From Bog-473 sp963707835 (GTDB taxonomy: Bacteria > Actinomycetota > Acidimicrobiia > Acidimicrobiales > RAAP-2), in contig CAVPRI010000002.1 in assembly GCA_963707835.1 (NCBI GenBank), positions 496,001 through 560,000 of the forward strand: a DNA stretch of 64,000 bases, read 5' to 3'. The stretch's first letter is position 1. Each line of letters starts with the position of its first letter. The notes below the pieces were generated by a model, which did not search any database, was not told where the DNA came from, and was given only the letters and a program-made list of their open reading frames with translations. A program made the translations under genes and the position numbers. Of this stretch, positions 1 to 8,048 are shown in pieces.

Positions 1-2
1 CC

Positions 3-1022
3 CCGCCGACGAGTGGTCGGGTCAGTGTGCGGGGTCGGGTCGGAGCCCTCATCGAAGTGAGCGCGGGGGTCCACCCCGAGCTCACCGGGCGTGAGAACAT
101 CTGGCTCTACGGCAGCATCATCGGCATGCCGCGCTCGGAGATCAAGCAGCGCTTCGACAAGATCGTCGACTTCTCTGGCTTGTCCGAATCCCTCGACACC
201 CAGGTGAAGTTCTACTCGTCCGGCATGCAGTTGCGCCTTGGATTCTCCATTGCGTCACACATCGAGCCCGACGTATTCGTGGTCGACGAGGCGCTCGCGG
301 TCGGAGACGTGACGTTTCAGTCCCGGTGTGTCGAGCGAATGACCAAGTTGTCGGGGCAGGGCACGACCCTTCTCTTCGTCTCACATCAGCTCCCGACCGT
401 CGAAGCGCTCTGCACGCGGGCCGCCCTCTTGTCCGGAGGACGGGTACTGAACGAGGGCGAGATACGTCCGGTGCTGGCTCAGTACATGGCCATGGTGGAG
501 GAACAACGGCTCGAGGAATTCGAGCTCGGGACCAACCTGGGTCCGGTCCGCATCATGTCGGCGACGTGCCACGGTCCCGACGGCGAGGAGCGGTCCCAGT
601 TCACGTCCCAGGACCCGATCGAGATCCGGCTGCAATTCGAGGGCGACACGCCGCTGGTCAAGCCCAACGTCGTGATCGGCATCACCGACGGCCGTCCCAC
701 GATGCTCGTTCAGTGCTCGATGCTCGACGACGGGAACGCTCCCGAGCAGGTGGGCACCCGCTGGGAATGCAGTCTGGTCCTCCCCAGGCTCCCGCTGCGG
801 CCTCGGCTGTATCGGATCTGGGCCGAGGTATTCGCGTCCGACGGCGTTGGGTCGCTGACCGGATGGTTGGAAGTCGGCTCGTTCAGGATCACCGGGGACC
901 TTCCGAGCGGCCCACATGCCGTGGTCTACAGCGTGGCCGCCGGCGCCCTCGAGGTCGACTACGAATGGAAGATACGGGAGAGGACGGCTGTCGTCACGCC
1001 CGATCCGGGCACGGAGCGATAG
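3..1022 (+). CDS. Polysaccharide ABC transporter ATP-binding protein, Wzt-like (5' partial)
   Basis: The reading frame is open at the left edge (it reads through from base 3), so the N-terminus with the Walker A loop lies outside the window. What remains shows the Wzt/TagH pattern: a PELTGRENI block near nt 78, the ABC signature YSSGMQLRLGFSIA near nt 213-254, Walker B DVFVVDEALAVGD near nt 270-310 and the switch His in LLFVSHQ. From about nt 540 a C-terminal beta-rich extension follows, typical of Wzt proteins that recognise the capped glycan. Known role of the family: energising export of O-antigen-like or teichoic-acid-like polysaccharide with a two-component permease, presumably encoded just to the left. 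Downstream glycan genes (glycosyltransferase, deacetylase) support a surface-polysaccharide locus. Confidence 0.9.
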   Translation, partial: PPTSGRVSVRGRVGALIEVSAGVHPELTGRENIWLYGSIIGMPRSEIKQRFDKIVDFSGLSESLDTQVKFYSSGMQLRLGFSIASHIEPDVFVVDEALAVGDVTFQSRCVERMTKLSGQGTTLLFVSHQLPTVEALCTRAALLSGGRVLNEGEIRPVLAQYMAMVEEQRLEEFELGTNLGPVRIMSATCHGPDGEERSQFTSQDPIEIRLQFEGDTPLVKPNVVIGITDGRPTMLVQCSMLDDGNAPEQVGTRWECSLVLPRLPLRPRLYRIWAEVFASDGVGSLTGWLEVGSFRITGDLPSGPHAVVYSVAAGALEVDYEWKIRERTAVVTPDPGTER

Positions 1023-1277
1023 CCTCGACAACCGCCACATCGACGGGGATCACTCGGCGCCAGGAGTGGCGCAGGACGTCACCGACGGCCTCGAACTCGT
1101 GGCCTTGCCTTGGTGATCGCCGATCGCAGCCACACGTTCCGCCCCATTCCGGGCGCCACGTCCAACGGAATCCGCCAGGACCGGTTTTACGATCCCCACA
1201 CTTTGATGCGGCCGTCCTCGAACGTCGGGCTCTTCGTGCGGAAGATCGAGCAGAGGATCACGCGGCAGAGCACCTGA
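1023..1277 (+). pseudogene. C-terminal stump of a class I SAM methyltransferase (Methyltransf_24-like)
   Basis: Immediately after the ABC ATPase stop, one frame reads HIDGDHSAPGVAQDV followed by DGLELVAL, then after a frame change near nt 1112 VIADRSHTF, ending RKIEQRITRQST and a TGA at 1275-1277. The HIDGDHS-x-x-GV and (P)GG-like LVIAD pattern matches the second half of Methyltransf_24 enzymes, which often sit in glycan clusters. The SAM-binding N-terminal half is absent and a few bases are missing at the frame change. This is read by eye; the family match is an inference from motif spacing. Confidence 0.5.
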
Positions 1278-1303
1278 GCGGACCGGGAGAGAGTCTCGGT
1301 CGG

Positions 1304-2365
1304 TCAGCTGGTGACGCCGCGGCCCATGACTCTGGGAAGGAGGTCCGGACCGGTCTCAGCCACACCCTGGGCGAACGCGGCATCGCTCGAGAGCTCACGA
1401 AGCCGCTGTCCCCGTCCGCCGGTCAGTCGCCCTCCCGCGGACGCCGCGATCCCGGCCATCCTCGCCACGGCACCGAGCGCCGCCGGTGAGCGAATCCCGT
1501 ATCGATCGAGGAGACCCATGGCGGGGCTCTGATATTCCGCCGGAAGATATGTGGTGACCATGTCCGGGTGCTTGCGGAGGAATTTGACCGTGTTCTGTCC
1601 CTCGTTTCGGCGCCGCTCGCGCTTCACCGCAGTGTCGGCGGTAAAGGTGTAATGCCAGCAGACCGCCTGCTCGTCGTACTTGATGGTCACACCGTGCTTC
1701 ACCAGCCCCACGGCAAAGTCGGTATCCTCGATACCGTACGTCCCAAAGGACTCGTCGAAGCCCCCGACGGAGCGGGCGCGTTCGGCGGCGACACTCATGT
1801 TGGCCGTCCCGATCGACATGTGCCCGATCTGTTCGACCGTCTGGATCGGACCTCTCTGCTTCCGTTCACCGTAGAGATCTGCCCACCACTGCCGTACTTC
1901 GGCAGAAACGGCAAGGTCGGGCGGAACGAAGCAAGGACCAGAGAGGGCGACGTCATCACCTTCCTCGTGCGCACGTCGGTGGACGTCGATGGTCTCGGAG
2001 ACAGGGACGAGATCGTCGTCGAAGAACCATGCGATCTCTCCGCTCGCCATGGCGAGGCACCGATTGCGCGCGGCCGCCAGCCCGCTGTTCTGAATCCATT
2101 CGACCTTGAGCGGGAGGACGAAATCCAGGTTCTGCACCGCTTCGAGGGATCCATCCGTCGAACCATCGAGGGCGACGACCACCTCGGCACCTGCCCATCG
2201 GGTCGGCGCCTCAACCGCCAGATCAGCGACGGCGCCCAGTAGGCGAAGGAGGCTTTCCCTCCTCTGGTAAGAGGAGATGCACAACGAGATCGACTTCAAG
2301 TTCCGACCGGCTCCCGACCGACACGAGCTGCCACCTTGGTCACGCTCCACATCATTGTCGGGCAC
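1304..2365 (-). CDS. Glycosyltransferase family 2 protein
   Basis: A 353-residue GT-A fold glycosyltransferase. After a roughly 22-residue polar leader the Rossmann-like start SISLCISSYQRRESL appears, then VVVALDGSTDGS (nucleotide-sugar binding), LAAARNRCLAMASGEIAWF and the metal-binding DDD at residues 116-118. A GG-x-DE-x-F block (GGFDESFGTYGIEDTDF) marks the acceptor/catalytic region. There are no membrane segments, so it is probably cytosolic or peripheral, adding a sugar to a lipid-linked glycan or wall polymer. It lies 47 bp downstream of the deacetylase on the same strand and probably forms an operon with it. The donor sugar cannot be told from sequence. Confidence 0.88.
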   Translation of the reverse strand: MPDNDVERDQGGSSCRSGAGRNLKSISLCISSYQRRESLLRLLGAVADLAVEAPTRWAGAEVVVALDGSTDGSLEAVQNLDFVLPLKVEWIQNSGLAAARNRCLAMASGEIAWFFDDDLVPVSETIDVHRRAHEEGDDVALSGPCFVPPDLAVSAEVRQWWADLYGERKQRGPIQTVEQIGHMSIGTANMSVAAERARSVGGFDESFGTYGIEDTDFAVGLVKHGVTIKYDEQAVCWHYTFTADTAVKRERRRNEGQNTVKFLRKHPDMVTTYLPAEYQSPAMGLLDRYGIRSPAALGAVARMAGIAASAGGRLTGGRGQRLRELSSDAAFAQGVAETGPDLLPRVMGRGVTS

Positions 2366-2412
2366 CCGGCGCCCGGGAACAACACAAATCCATCAATCCC
2401 GTGGATACCACA

Positions 2413-3100
2413 TCACGAAAGCGTGGCGAAGCCCAGTCCTCGCCCACGGACGTTCGCCACGATGGCCGGCAGTGCCGCCAGGGTGGCGGACCGATCCGTC
2501 GTCGATTGGTCAAGAGGCCGTTCGATAGCGTCATGCAGCAAGACGATGTCGCCGTCTTCGGGATCACCGACACCGCCCGCGATGCTCGAAGGGGTTGCAT
2601 CGACCTCCCAATCGCGGGGGTCGATCGGACCAGAGCCACGGATGAAAGCGCAGCGCTCGGACGGCCAGAGCTTGCGATGGGACCAGCGAGCCTTTCGGCG
2701 GGCGAAATAGCCGGATGGATCTGCCCGCGATCGATTCGAGGACGTCACGGGCCATCCGGTACTCTCGCACAGCGCCCAGAAGGGGGAGCTCCCACATGTC
2801 GGGGTGGGTCATCGAGTGGGATCCGACGGCGTGCCCATCCCGAAGCACGGATCGCACCAGGTCCGGATAATTCTCCGCACGTGCTCCCACCATGAAGAAC
2901 GTGGCCTTCACGTCGTGCTCACGCAGGACGCCCAGGATCTCAGGCGTGTAGACAGGGTCTGGACCGTCATCGAACGTCAGGGCAACCGCGTTGATGCCCA
3001 TCTCACATCTCCGGCGTGCACCGGCCATCCTGGGCGCTTCTCGGTGGGCGACCCGTTGTGCCTGATGCCAGCGATCGGACAATGCGGAACGAAGCGTCAT
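2413..3100 (-). CDS. Polysaccharide deacetylase (NodB-like), frameshifted
   Basis: A carbohydrate esterase 4 (NodB) domain. The first frame (start 3100) carries the catalytic/metal motifs ALTFDDGPD (residues 40-48), the H-S-x-T-H motif GSHSMTHPD (metal His 95 and 99) and RLFRPPKGS, then WLWS. Continuity of the family pattern WLWS-IDPRDW requires dropping one G near nt 2626; the second frame then gives DPRDWEVDATPS, GDIVLLHDA and a stop at 2413. Apart from that single base both halves are well conserved, so a sequencing error is as likely as a real mutation. Known role: removal of N-acetyl groups from cell-wall or exported polysaccharides. The N-terminus lacks a clear signal peptide. Confidence 0.8.
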
Positions 3101-3333
3101 CTCAGGAGATCTTCCTCAAGGGTTCCCACTCGCATCAGTGGCGGGCGCCTGCTTGCGTCAGGAGGTCTCCACCAGCTCCAACTTCCCCGCACTCCATGGT
3201 AGTCACGTGCTCGGGCAGGATTCGCTCGAAGTGGAGGACGAGCCCGCCATTCGGCTGGATCTCGAGCAGCCCGTTCCATGCCCTAAGGTTGGGCGCTCGC
3301 GAGCCTCCCGGTGGGTCGGAAGGACTTCGTGGA
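3101..3333. other. Intergenic region between deacetylase and tRNA-Pro
   Basis: No convincing gene. On the minus strand one frame is open from the tRNA side and ends at a TGA at 3135-3137, with a protein-like stretch containing GLLEIQPNGGLVLHFERIL, but it has no start codon outside the tRNA and no family I recognise. It may be the tail of a gene destroyed when this tRNA neighbourhood was rearranged. Confidence 0.3.
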
Positions 3334-3408
3334 CGGGCTGTGGCGCAGCTTGGTTAGCGCGCTTGACTGGGGGTCAAGAGGTCCCGGGTTCAAATCCCGG
3401 CAGCCCGA
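3334..3408 (+). tRNA. tRNA-Pro (GGG)
   Basis: A full cloverleaf can be drawn. The acceptor stem CGGGCTG at 3334-3340 pairs with CAGCCCG at 3401-3407, with discriminator A3408; the D-arm GCGC...GCGC follows; the anticodon stem CTTGA/TCAAG encloses the loop CTGGGGG (anticodon GGG); the T-arm is CCCGGGTTCAAATCCCGG. CCA is not encoded. The 3' half of this gene recurs in degenerate form at 5854-5909. Confidence 0.95.
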
Positions 3409-3424
3409 CTAGCTGGGATAATGA
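3371..3424 (+). repeat. Direct repeat copy 1 (tRNA-Pro 3' half plus 16 bp)
   Basis: The segment from the 3' anticodon stem through the T-arm and acceptor stem plus the trailing AGCTGGGATAATGAG matches 5854-5909 imperfectly: shared GGGTCAAGA, CCCGGGTTCAAA, CAGC, and AGCTGGGATAA...TGAG. A 12-mer CTAGCTGGGATA at 3409-3420 also recurs exactly at 5705-5716. This arrangement resembles attL/attR left by an element integrated at a tRNA 3' end. Confidence 0.6.
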
Positions 3425-3556
3425 GCGGAGTCGGGCGTCGGGCCTCGTCCGGCGTCGATGTCGTGCGACCATGCTTTGGCTAGGGCGCCATTGGTTGCCT
3501 ACATAGAAACAAAGCCGGATCTGGTCGAGCCTTCACGATCAGCCCCGAGACTCAGG

Positions 3557-5647
3557 TCACGAGCCGACGGTGGCAGCCATGCCAACGATCGGCTGGTTGA
3601 GCGGCTTGCCGCCCATCGACCCGAAGTAGGGACTACTGCCGAAGGTGAAGATGCCGCCGTCGGAAGCCACCAGCCAGTAGCCCTGGCCGTTGTTTGAGGC
3701 AGCGATGCCCACGACCGGCTTATTGAGCGGAGTGCCACCCATCGATCCGAAGAAGTGGGCGTCGCCGTAGGTGAAGACGCCACCGTCACTGGCCACCGAC
3801 CAGTAGCCCTGGCCGTCCGGCGTGGCGGCCATGCCCACGATCGGCTTGTTCAGTACCAACGAGCCTGCCGAACCGTGGAAGCTGGCGTCCCCGAAGGTGA
3901 AGATGCCGCCGTCGCTGGCCACCTCCCAGTAGCCCTGGCCGTCCGGCGTGGCGGCCAGGCCCACGATCGGCTTGTTCAGGGAAATGCCGCCCATGGATCC
4001 GAAGAAGTGGGCGTCGCCGTAGGTGAAGATGCCACCGTCACTGGCGACCTCCCAGTAGCCCTGGCCGTCCGGCGTGGCGGCCATGCCCACGATCGGCTTG
4101 TTCAGTACCAAAGAGCCTGCCGAACCGTGGAAGCTGGCGTCCCCGAAGGTGAAGATGCCGCCGTCGCTGGCCACCTCCCAGTAACCCTTGTTGTCCGGGG
4201 TGGAGGCCAGTCCGACGACCGGCTTGTTGAGCGGCTGGCCGCCCATCGACCCGTAGAACTGGGCTTTGGCAAAGGTGAACACACCGCCGTCGCGCGCCAC
4301 CTCGAGGTAGCCGGTGTTCAAGGCGGCAGCCGCCGGCAGTACCGAGGCGCCGTTGGCGCTTGGTGCGAGACCGGACAACAGCAGGGCGTTGCCCGGGGTG
4401 GCCGGCGTCGACTCGGTGTTCGTGATGGTGGCCAGTACCCCGGTGGTGCCGGTCAGGTTCTCGTAGTTGACCGTCAAATTGCCGCTGGCCGTGTAGTTCA
4501 GCGAGTAAACGGTGTTGGGGAAGGTGATCGCCGGAGCACTGATGGTCAGCGGCGAGCCGGCCGCCGCGTTGACGAGCCCGGAGTAGAAGTAGAGGACGTC
4601 CCCTACCGCCACAGCCACGTGGTTGCCGTCGGGAGCGACCGCCACCGACTGCGCCCCGTTGCCGGCCGCACCCGGGACCGTGGTGAGCGAACCCAGGGTC
4701 GGGGCCGCCGGGTTGGTGAGATTGAGCACGCCGAACCCATTGGCCGTGACCACCGCGGCGGTTGTTCCCGTGGTCGGCGAGAAGGACATGCCGCCGTTGC
4801 CGAAGTCGCCGAAACCGAAGAACCCGTGGTCCGTGGAGCCGACGATGTTGGTGGCGTCGGTGACGGTGCCCGAAACCTTGGCTGCCGCGGACCCGAGGCC
4901 GGTGACGACCGCCACCGTGTGGTCGGTGGCGTCCATGAGTAGCCCGACGTAATGGCCGTCGCTCCCTGTGGTGGCGCTGATGGTGACACCGTTGTAAAGC
5001 GTGGCGGTGGGCGTCAGCACCGGTGCCTCGATCCACCCGGGCTGATGGGGCTGGCTGGCCTGGTTGAGGCCGGACGATTGCACACTGCTATCAACCCCCC
5101 AGGTGGTCCCGGTGCGCTTCAGCGCGATCGCCCCCTGCGAGTCGGCGGTGGCCAGGCCGGCGGTTCCGTCGGGGGTCATGGCCACCCCGTCGGTGAAGAC
5201 GGTGTAACCCGAACCCCCTTCGCCGCTGAATTGACTGACGTCGAGGCTGGTCACAGTCGGGGACGGCGATAGCGGAGCGGTCACCTCGTTGAGGGTGCCC
5301 GTTTCCGTGCCGACCAGGGCAGTCTGGCCGTCGGGGCCCAGGGCGGTACCGCCAACGCTGCCGGCCAGGGTTGGTACGGTCGTCGCCCCCGTGATCGAGC
5401 CGGTGATGGAGTTGACCGGACCAGCGACATCGACCGCCTGAGCCGAGGTCGGCACCATGGCCGCCGACGTGAAGGTGCCACCGCTACTCAGTCCGGCGTG
5501 GGACACATGGGCGGACTTCCCTGCTGGTGCCCCCCCTCCGTTCCCCGAGGTGCCGTTTTGCGCCGCCCCTGACGCCGGGGCGACGAGCAGGACCGCTCCC
5601 GCACCGACCGCCGTGGCGCTGAACAATTTGCGAGTCCACCGATTCAT
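3557..5647 (-). CDS. Secreted GYW-repeat protein
   Basis: A 696-residue protein with a signal peptide: MNRWTRK, then a hydrophobic stretch SATAVGAGAVLLVAPASGAA with an AxA-type cleavage region. Residues about 60-440 are a Gly/Thr/Ser-rich beta-propeller-like region (repeated LGPDGQTALVGTETG, VAVAPDGNHVAVAVGD type blocks, as in YVTN/NHL-like propellers; inference). Residues about 444-692 hold six tandem 42-residue repeats of the pattern GYWxVASDGGIFTFGDAxF, GSxGxxxLNKPIVGMAATPDGQ. Repeats 2 and 4 are nearly identical. No catalytic residues are recognised. The start ATG has a good GAGGAGA ribosome site. Related repeats occur in two other proteins in this window. Likely role: cell-surface or secreted binding/adhesion module (inference). 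Confidence 0.8.
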   Translation of the reverse strand: MNRWTRKLFSATAVGAGAVLLVAPASGAAQNGTSGNGGGAPAGKSAHVSHAGLSSGGTFTSAAMVPTSAQAVDVAGPVNSITGSITGATTVPTLAGSVGGTALGPDGQTALVGTETGTLNEVTAPLSPSPTVTSLDVSQFSGEGGSGYTVFTDGVAMTPDGTAGLATADSQGAIALKRTGTTWGVDSSVQSSGLNQASQPHQPGWIEAPVLTPTATLYNGVTISATTGSDGHYVGLLMDATDHTVAVVTGLGSAAAKVSGTVTDATNIVGSTDHGFFGFGDFGNGGMSFSPTTGTTAAVVTANGFGVLNLTNPAAPTLGSLTTVPGAAGNGAQSVAVAPDGNHVAVAVGDVLYFYSGLVNAAAGSPLTISAPAITFPNTVYSLNYTASGNLTVNYENLTGTTGVLATITNTESTPATPGNALLLSGLAPSANGASVLPAAAALNTGYLEVARDGGVFTFAKAQFYGSMGGQPLNKPVVGLASTPDNKGYWEVASDGGIFTFGDASFHGSAGSLVLNKPIVGMAATPDGQGYWEVASDGGIFTYGDAHFFGSMGGISLNKPIVGLAATPDGQGYWEVASDGGIFTFGDASFHGSAGSLVLNKPIVGMAATPDGQGYWSVASDGGVFTYGDAHFFGSMGGTPLNKPVVGIAASNNGQGYWLVASDGGIFTFGSSPYFGSMGGKPLNQPIVGMAATVGS
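3560..4312 (-). repeat. 126-bp tandem coding repeats (six units)
   Basis: Each unit encodes 42 residues; equivalent points recur every 126 bp (for example 3767, 3893, 4019, 4145). Alternate units (A-B-A-B order) are more alike than neighbours, which suggests duplication of an 84-residue pair. Confidence 0.85.
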
Positions 5648-5807
5648 TTGACGTCTCCTCGCCTGTGAGTGCGAACCGCACCGGCACGCGTCAATCGTCC
5701 ATGTCTAGCTGGGATACCGATTGGGGCGAGCCTCAAACGGATCAGCCTGGCACGGCGCTAATTGGACGGTACTACAGCGAGGTCCGAGATGACGGAACCT
5801 GAAGGGG

Positions 5808-5839
5808 CCTTGCCCCCAAGAGTTCACAGAGGGGCAAGG
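5808..5839. other. Perfect inverted repeat / hairpin
   Basis: CCTTGCCCC at 5808-5816 pairs exactly with GGGGCAAGG at 5831-5839, leaving a 14-nt loop. There is no T-run, so a terminator is not clearly supported; it could be a structural or recombination-related element next to the tRNA remnant. Confidence 0.45.
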
Positions 5840-5853
5840 GTCCGGACATGCCT

Positions 5854-5909
5854 AGGGTCAAGATGCCCCCGGGTTCAAAACCCAGCAGCTCGAGCTGGGA
5901 TAACAGATG
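5854..5909 (+). pseudogene. Degenerate tRNA-Pro 3' half (direct repeat copy 2)
   Basis: Reads GGGTCAAGATG, CCCCCGGGTTCAAAACCC, AGCAGCTCGA, GCTGGGATAACAGATGAG, clearly related to the 3' half and flank of tRNA-Pro at 3371-3424 but with mismatches in the T and acceptor stems. The 5' half of the tRNA is not recognisable upstream. It cannot fold into a functional tRNA. About 2.48 kb separates the two copies, and the only gene between them is the GYW-repeat gene. Confidence 0.6.
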
Positions 5910-5967
5910 AGTGGGCCCAGGAACACACCTCAGCTCCTCGGGCGCCGTGCCAAGGTCGGTAGTGGGT

Positions 5968-6911
5968 CTATCCGCCGACCCGTCGCAGCCAGATGCTGCC
6001 TCCGGGGTTGGTGCGCCAGGCTGGCATGAGGTCCGCTACCTCGTCGAAATAGAAGGCGTCCAGGAACGAGTTGAAGACGAGCACCTCGTACCCCGCGTTC
6101 ATGGTCAGAACGCGCGGAGCATGTACGCCTCGTTCCAGGAGCGTCCCTCGAAGATCCATGATCTCGGATATTCGAAGGGATAAAAGACATCGTGGAGGTG
6201 GACGACGACGCCTGGCGCCAGATTGGGGAGTACATCGAAGAACAGGCTGTTCACGTCGCTGCCCACCTTCGCAACGTGACTCGAGTCGATGAACAGCACG
6301 TCGTTCTCCTTCAACTTCAAGGCGAGGTCGGTGAAGTCCTGCAATTGGCCAGAAACGATGCGGAGACGTGAGCCCTCATTCCCCTTCAGCAGCGAAGCGA
6401 GGCGCTCTGTGTGCGGCTCGACGACGACGTGCTCGACTGTGCCGCCGAAGAATTGCTCGTTGACGTCGAGGATCAACGCCGAAGAGAACCCTGCACCGAT
6501 CTCGAGGACTTTCGGAGGCTCGAGCCAACGAAGCATGGCGTACAGCATCACCCCGTCGCCCCAATTGAAGAAAGAGTTGTCGAGGTAGTACCGCATACCG
6601 TCCACTGGATTCGCCTCGAACGGCATGGCGGCATAGAAACTCGAGAGCCGTGCGACCAACTCCCTCTGCTCGGTGGCTCGGAGCGACACACCCGGGAGTG
6701 CTGAGGGAACGGCGAAAATTCTGGAGGCGTCGTCCTCGACCGCGTGGAGGTCCGGAATCGGCGAGTAGAAATGACCTGGCAGATACGGCATCGCGTAGTC
6801 ACCCCGTCGAAGGCCGAGCCAGACTTGCCGGAGTTCCCGCATGTCCCTGCGGATCCGTCGAGCATTGTCGGCACCCGGGAGCCGCAAGAGCAACTGCTTC
6901 GCCGATCCCAT
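5968..6911 (-). CDS. Class I SAM-dependent methyltransferase (frameshifted near its end)
   Basis: SAM-binding motif I VLEIGAGFSS lies at residues 135-144, followed by an acidic HVVVEPHTE block (motif II), DVLFIDSSHV (motif IV) and GVVVHLHDVFYPFEYP, the Methyltransf_24 pattern. The start at 6911 gives 268 residues ending AYMLRAF; restoring one C near nt 6105 (TTCTGACC to TTCCTGACC) continues the protein as LTMNAGYEVLVFNSF to a natural stop at 5968, about 314 residues. Known role: methylation of sugars or small molecules in glycan or secondary-metabolite pathways. The substrate is unknown. The frame break may be a sequence error because the tail is well conserved. Confidence 0.8.
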
Positions 6912-7133
6912 TGCGAAATCGTAGTGGACGGTGCCTCAGAACCCTTGCGACAGCTGGGGAACGATGATCGGAGAAGTGGCGGGCGTCAGGACTCAGATAT
7001 GCCGCTGCCTGCCCTGGTTCTGCTCACTGGCGTCAACGTGTACCAGGGTGGAAGCCAGCTCATGCGACCGGGATGGGCCGATGTAATAACGTTCCCATGA
7101 CCAAGCCGCCAACACATGTCTGGAACGATTCTG

Positions 7134-8006
7134 ATGGACGTCCTTGACGCACAGTTCCACCTCACGCCAGGAAAGACCGAAGCGATGTTCGGCGGCATGG
7201 ACGCCATCGGTATTACCTCGGTGCTGATCGAAGAGTACTGGTGGGACCCCGCCGACCACGCGAACGGTGTGCTCAACCCGGGCTACCGGCTCGACAACGG
7301 CGCATGGCGTGCGATCTTCCCTACTGCCGAGCAGGCGAGCATCCTTCACCCCGATCGGGTTTCGTTCTACGTTCGCCTCGACCGGCGAGATCCCCGGCTG
7401 GAGCATGTCATGCGGATCCTCGGCGACTCACCCTTCGCCCGAGGCTACCGAGCGCTCGCAACATGGACGCTTGACGAGGCCCGAGCCTTTGCCGGCGGCG
7501 CGTACGACGAGATGTTCGCCATCGCTGAAGACGTCGGCATGCCGATCTGCCTGGTGATCCCTGGTTGGGTCCATCACCTGCCCCGTTACCTGGAGCGCCA
7601 CCCCAACCTGACCTTCGTGGTCGACCACTGTGGTATCCCGCGTGACGACTTGGTGGCCGCTTCGGACCTCGGCGGACGCTCTCCACTCGAGTACTTCGAC
7701 GAGGTCCTGCGACTGGCCGAATATCCGAACGTCACGTTGAAGTGGGCTCACACACAACGGCTGTTCGATGCTCCCGACTATCCCTACGATCCCGTCCGCC
7801 CATTCCTGCGTCGCGCCATCGAGGCGTTCGGGGCCGATCGCCTGCTCTGGGCGAGCGACGCGTCGGTCATCTGGGATCACCCGTGGTCGAACTTGCTGAC
7901 CTACCTTCGTGAGGATCCCGAGCTCTCGCAGGGAGAAAAGGAGTGGATCCTGGGGCGCACGGCCCGGCGGGTCTTCCACTGGCCTGCGCCCGAGCCGACT
8001 GGCTGA
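7134..8006 (+). CDS. Amidohydrolase 2 family (TIM-barrel) protein with altered first metal motif
   Basis: An amidohydrolase-2-like barrel of about 290 residues, related to 2-pyrone-4,6-dicarboxylate lactonase and uronate isomerase-like hydrolases. Family signatures: start MDVLDAQFHL, PICLVIPGWVHHL, LTFVVDHCGIP, VTLKWAHT and the late RLLWASDASV-W, in which the Asp normally binds the metal. The usual first His-x-His motif reads Gln-Phe-His here, so metal binding may be altered. An ATG at 7134 (shown) or 7116 can serve as start; 7134 has GGAACG upstream. It is divergent from the methyltransferase and convergent with the acyltransferase. Substrate unknown. Confidence 0.78.
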   Translation: MDVLDAQFHLTPGKTEAMFGGMDAIGITSVLIEEYWWDPADHANGVLNPGYRLDNGAWRAIFPTAEQASILHPDRVSFYVRLDRRDPRLEHVMRILGDSPFARGYRALATWTLDEARAFAGGAYDEMFAIAEDVGMPICLVIPGWVHHLPRYLERHPNLTFVVDHCGIPRDDLVAASDLGGRSPLEYFDEVLRLAEYPNVTLKWAHTQRLFDAPDYPYDPVRPFLRRAIEAFGADRLLWASDASVIWDHPWSNLLTYLREDPELSQGEKEWILGRTARRVFHWPAPEPTG

Positions 8007-8014
8007 CGGATCCG

Positions 8015-8040
8015 GGGAGCGCCGACGCTCCCATCTTGTT
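8015..8040. terminator. Bidirectional rho-independent terminator
   Basis: GGGAGCG (8015-8021), loop CCGA, CGCTCCC (8026-8032), then ATCTTGTT. It lies in the 42-bp gap between the convergent amidohydrolase-like and acyltransferase genes and would serve the plus strand best. Confidence 0.7.
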
Positions 8041-8048
8041 GACCGTGC

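Larger units (their letters stand above)
5648..5967. other. Gene-free region with repeats and a hairpin
   Basis: Holds the upstream region of the minus-strand GYW-repeat gene, an exact 12-bp repeat CTAGCTGGGATA (5705-5716) of the sequence following tRNA-Pro, a perfect 9-bp hairpin (5808-5816 with 5831-5839, 14-nt loop), and the tRNA-Pro 3'-half remnant (5854-5909). No open frame with coding character was found. Confidence 0.55.

Noticed and set aside
3135..3333. Minus-strand open frame before the deacetylase
   Set aside because: No start codon outside the tRNA and no identifiable family; kept only as a note in the intergenic entry.
3755..4942. Long plus-strand open frame opposite the GYW-repeat gene
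   Set aside because: It mirrors the tandem repeats of the minus-strand gene, is Gly/Arg/His-rich, lacks a start context and any motif, and the minus-strand gene has a clear signal peptide and domain structure.
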